Shown here: positions 5,393-5,708 of the stretch, in pieces | Numbering within the stretch: position 1 is the stretch's first letter | Layout of the letters: every line of letters starts with the position of its first letter | NCBI GenBank assembly: GCA_044375695.1 | Contig: JBILMG010000042.1 | Coordinates: 1-5,708 of the forward strand | Source of the DNA: DATDYW01 sp044375695 | GTDB taxonomy: Bacteria > Patescibacteriota > Minisyncoccia > Phycocordibacterales > JAACPR01 | Direction of reading: 5' to 3' | Length of the DNA stretch: 5,708 nucleotides | Translations under genes and position numbers: made by a program | The notes under the pieces: model-generated | Told to the model about the DNA's origin: nothing | What the model saw: the letters and a program-made list of their open reading frames with translations, nothing else | Databases searched by the model: none

Positions 5393-5548
5393 GGCGGTGA
5401 GGGATTCGGTCACAAGTCCCCTCGCGCCGTCGCGCTCGGGCCTCGCGACCCCGGCTCGCGACTCGGCGCGACGCCTCGTAACGCTCCGCCCTTCGAATCC
5501 CACCCGCGAAGGTGCGCAGGCACCTTCGCTCCTCACCGCCAAGAAAAA
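5385..5548. repeat. Palindromic GC-rich element bounded by tRNA-Ser 3'-tail copies
   Basis: The outer ends form a perfect 18-bp inverted repeat (5385-5402 and 5531-5548). The inner part of each arm (5392-5402 and 5531-5541) reads as a tRNA acceptor 3' strand CCTCACC, discriminator G, then CCA, in opposite orientations. Left end 5393-5408 matches the tail of the adjacent tRNA-Ser minus a 4-bp deletion. Right end 5492-5504 plus 5532-5540 matches 22 nt of it, split by 27 bp. Inside are a 10-bp hairpin (5506-5529), an 8-bp inverted repeat CGTCGCGC (5428-5435) with GCGCGACG (5466-5473), and a direct repeat CTCGCGAC (5442-5449, 5455-5462). No D-arm or anticodon arm exists, so it is not a tRNA. It may be an interspersed repeat or a structured RNA. 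Confidence 0.7.
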
Positions 5549-5578
5549 TCGCCACCCGGAGGGGCGGCGGATTTTTCT
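5542..5578. terminator. Bidirectional terminator downstream of tRNA-Ser
   Basis: A stem built on CGCCACCC (5550-5557) and GGGCGGCG (5562-5569) with one A-C mismatch and a GGAG loop is flanked by AGAAAAAT and ATTTTTCT, which also pair. On the minus strand it ends in GATTTTTCTT and lies just after the tRNA, so it is the likely terminator of the tRNA-Ser transcript; it also works from the other side. Confidence 0.75.
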
Positions 5579-5583
5579 ACGGG

Positions 5584-5670
5584 CGGTGAGGGTGGGATTC
5601 GAACCCACGGTACCCTTGCGAGCACGCCTGATTTCGAATCAGGTGCATTCGACCACTCTGCCACCTCACC
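5584..5670 (-). tRNA. tRNA-Ser(CGA)
   Basis: An 87-nt class II tRNA on the minus strand. The acceptor stem GGTGAGG pairs perfectly with CCTCACC and is followed by discriminator G, as expected for serine. The D-arm contains GCAGAGTGGTCGAATGC. The anticodon arm is CCTGA-TTCGAAA-TCAGG with anticodon CGA (5636-5634), reading UCG. A long variable arm (GTGCTC-GCAA-GGGTAC) and a perfect T-arm GTGGG-TTCGAAT-CCCAC follow. CCA is not encoded; the next three bases are CCC, so it must be added enzymatically. A weak -10-like TAAAGT (5684-5679) ends 8 nt upstream. Confidence 0.97.
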
Positions 5671-5708
5671 AAGGGGGCACTTTATCAGAAAAGAAGCGGC
5701 GGGGAAGG

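Noticed and set aside
5393..5541. Second tRNA gene on the plus strand
   Set aside because: It has an acceptor-like 3' end with CCA and TTCGAAT, but TTCGAAT is not enclosed by a T-stem and there is no D-arm or anticodon arm.
5339..5608. Minus-strand open frame across the right-hand repeat region
   Set aside because: It reads through the end of tRNA-Ser, two terminators and the palindromic element, so the frame is a by-product of structured RNA sequence.

Overview
The window is GC-rich, densely packed bacterial DNA with short intergenic gaps, small proteins, intrinsic terminators that run into stop codons, and almost no recognisable Shine-Dalgarno sequences. A DUF3750-type protein, several unrecognised small proteins and a serine tRNA without an encoded CCA suggest a GC-rich member of the Candidate Phyla Radiation (Patescibacteria, perhaps Parcubacteria). 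That is an inference from gene style; no marker gene here settles it.

Layout. Positions 1-259 (-) hold the N-terminal part of a MOSC-domain protein that runs off the left edge. Next is an unrecognised 121-residue protein (312-677, -) whose stop codon lies in the loop of its own terminator. It is divergent from a cupin-like protein (758-1306, +), which ends at a strong terminator and converges on a DUF3750-family protein (1349-1828, -). A 59-bp divergent promoter region follows. On its right is a complete ABC exporter half-transporter (1888-3657, +), then a small acidic protein 12 bp downstream (3670-3924, +). After a perfect 13-bp hairpin comes a 127-residue protein (3982-4365, +) that reads as a diverged relative of the 121-residue protein. 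Facing it on the minus strand are two tandem paralogous secreted or membrane-anchored small proteins (4386-4829 and 4897-5331), each with its own -10 box very close to the start codon.

The right end (5340-5708) has no protein gene. It holds tRNA-Ser(CGA) on the minus strand, two bidirectional hairpin terminators, and between them a GC-rich palindromic element of about 150 bp. Both outer ends of that element are inverted copies of the 3' tail of a tRNA-Ser-like sequence, including a CCA that the neighbouring tRNA lacks.

Functional links are limited. The ABC exporter and the 84-residue protein are probably co-transcribed. The two Cys-pair paralogs are a duplicated surface or periplasm-type module. 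The remaining genes look like independent single-gene units. The least explained items are the tRNA-tail palindrome, the diverged 121/127-residue pair, and the recurring -10 placement that implies leaderless or near-leaderless mRNAs.
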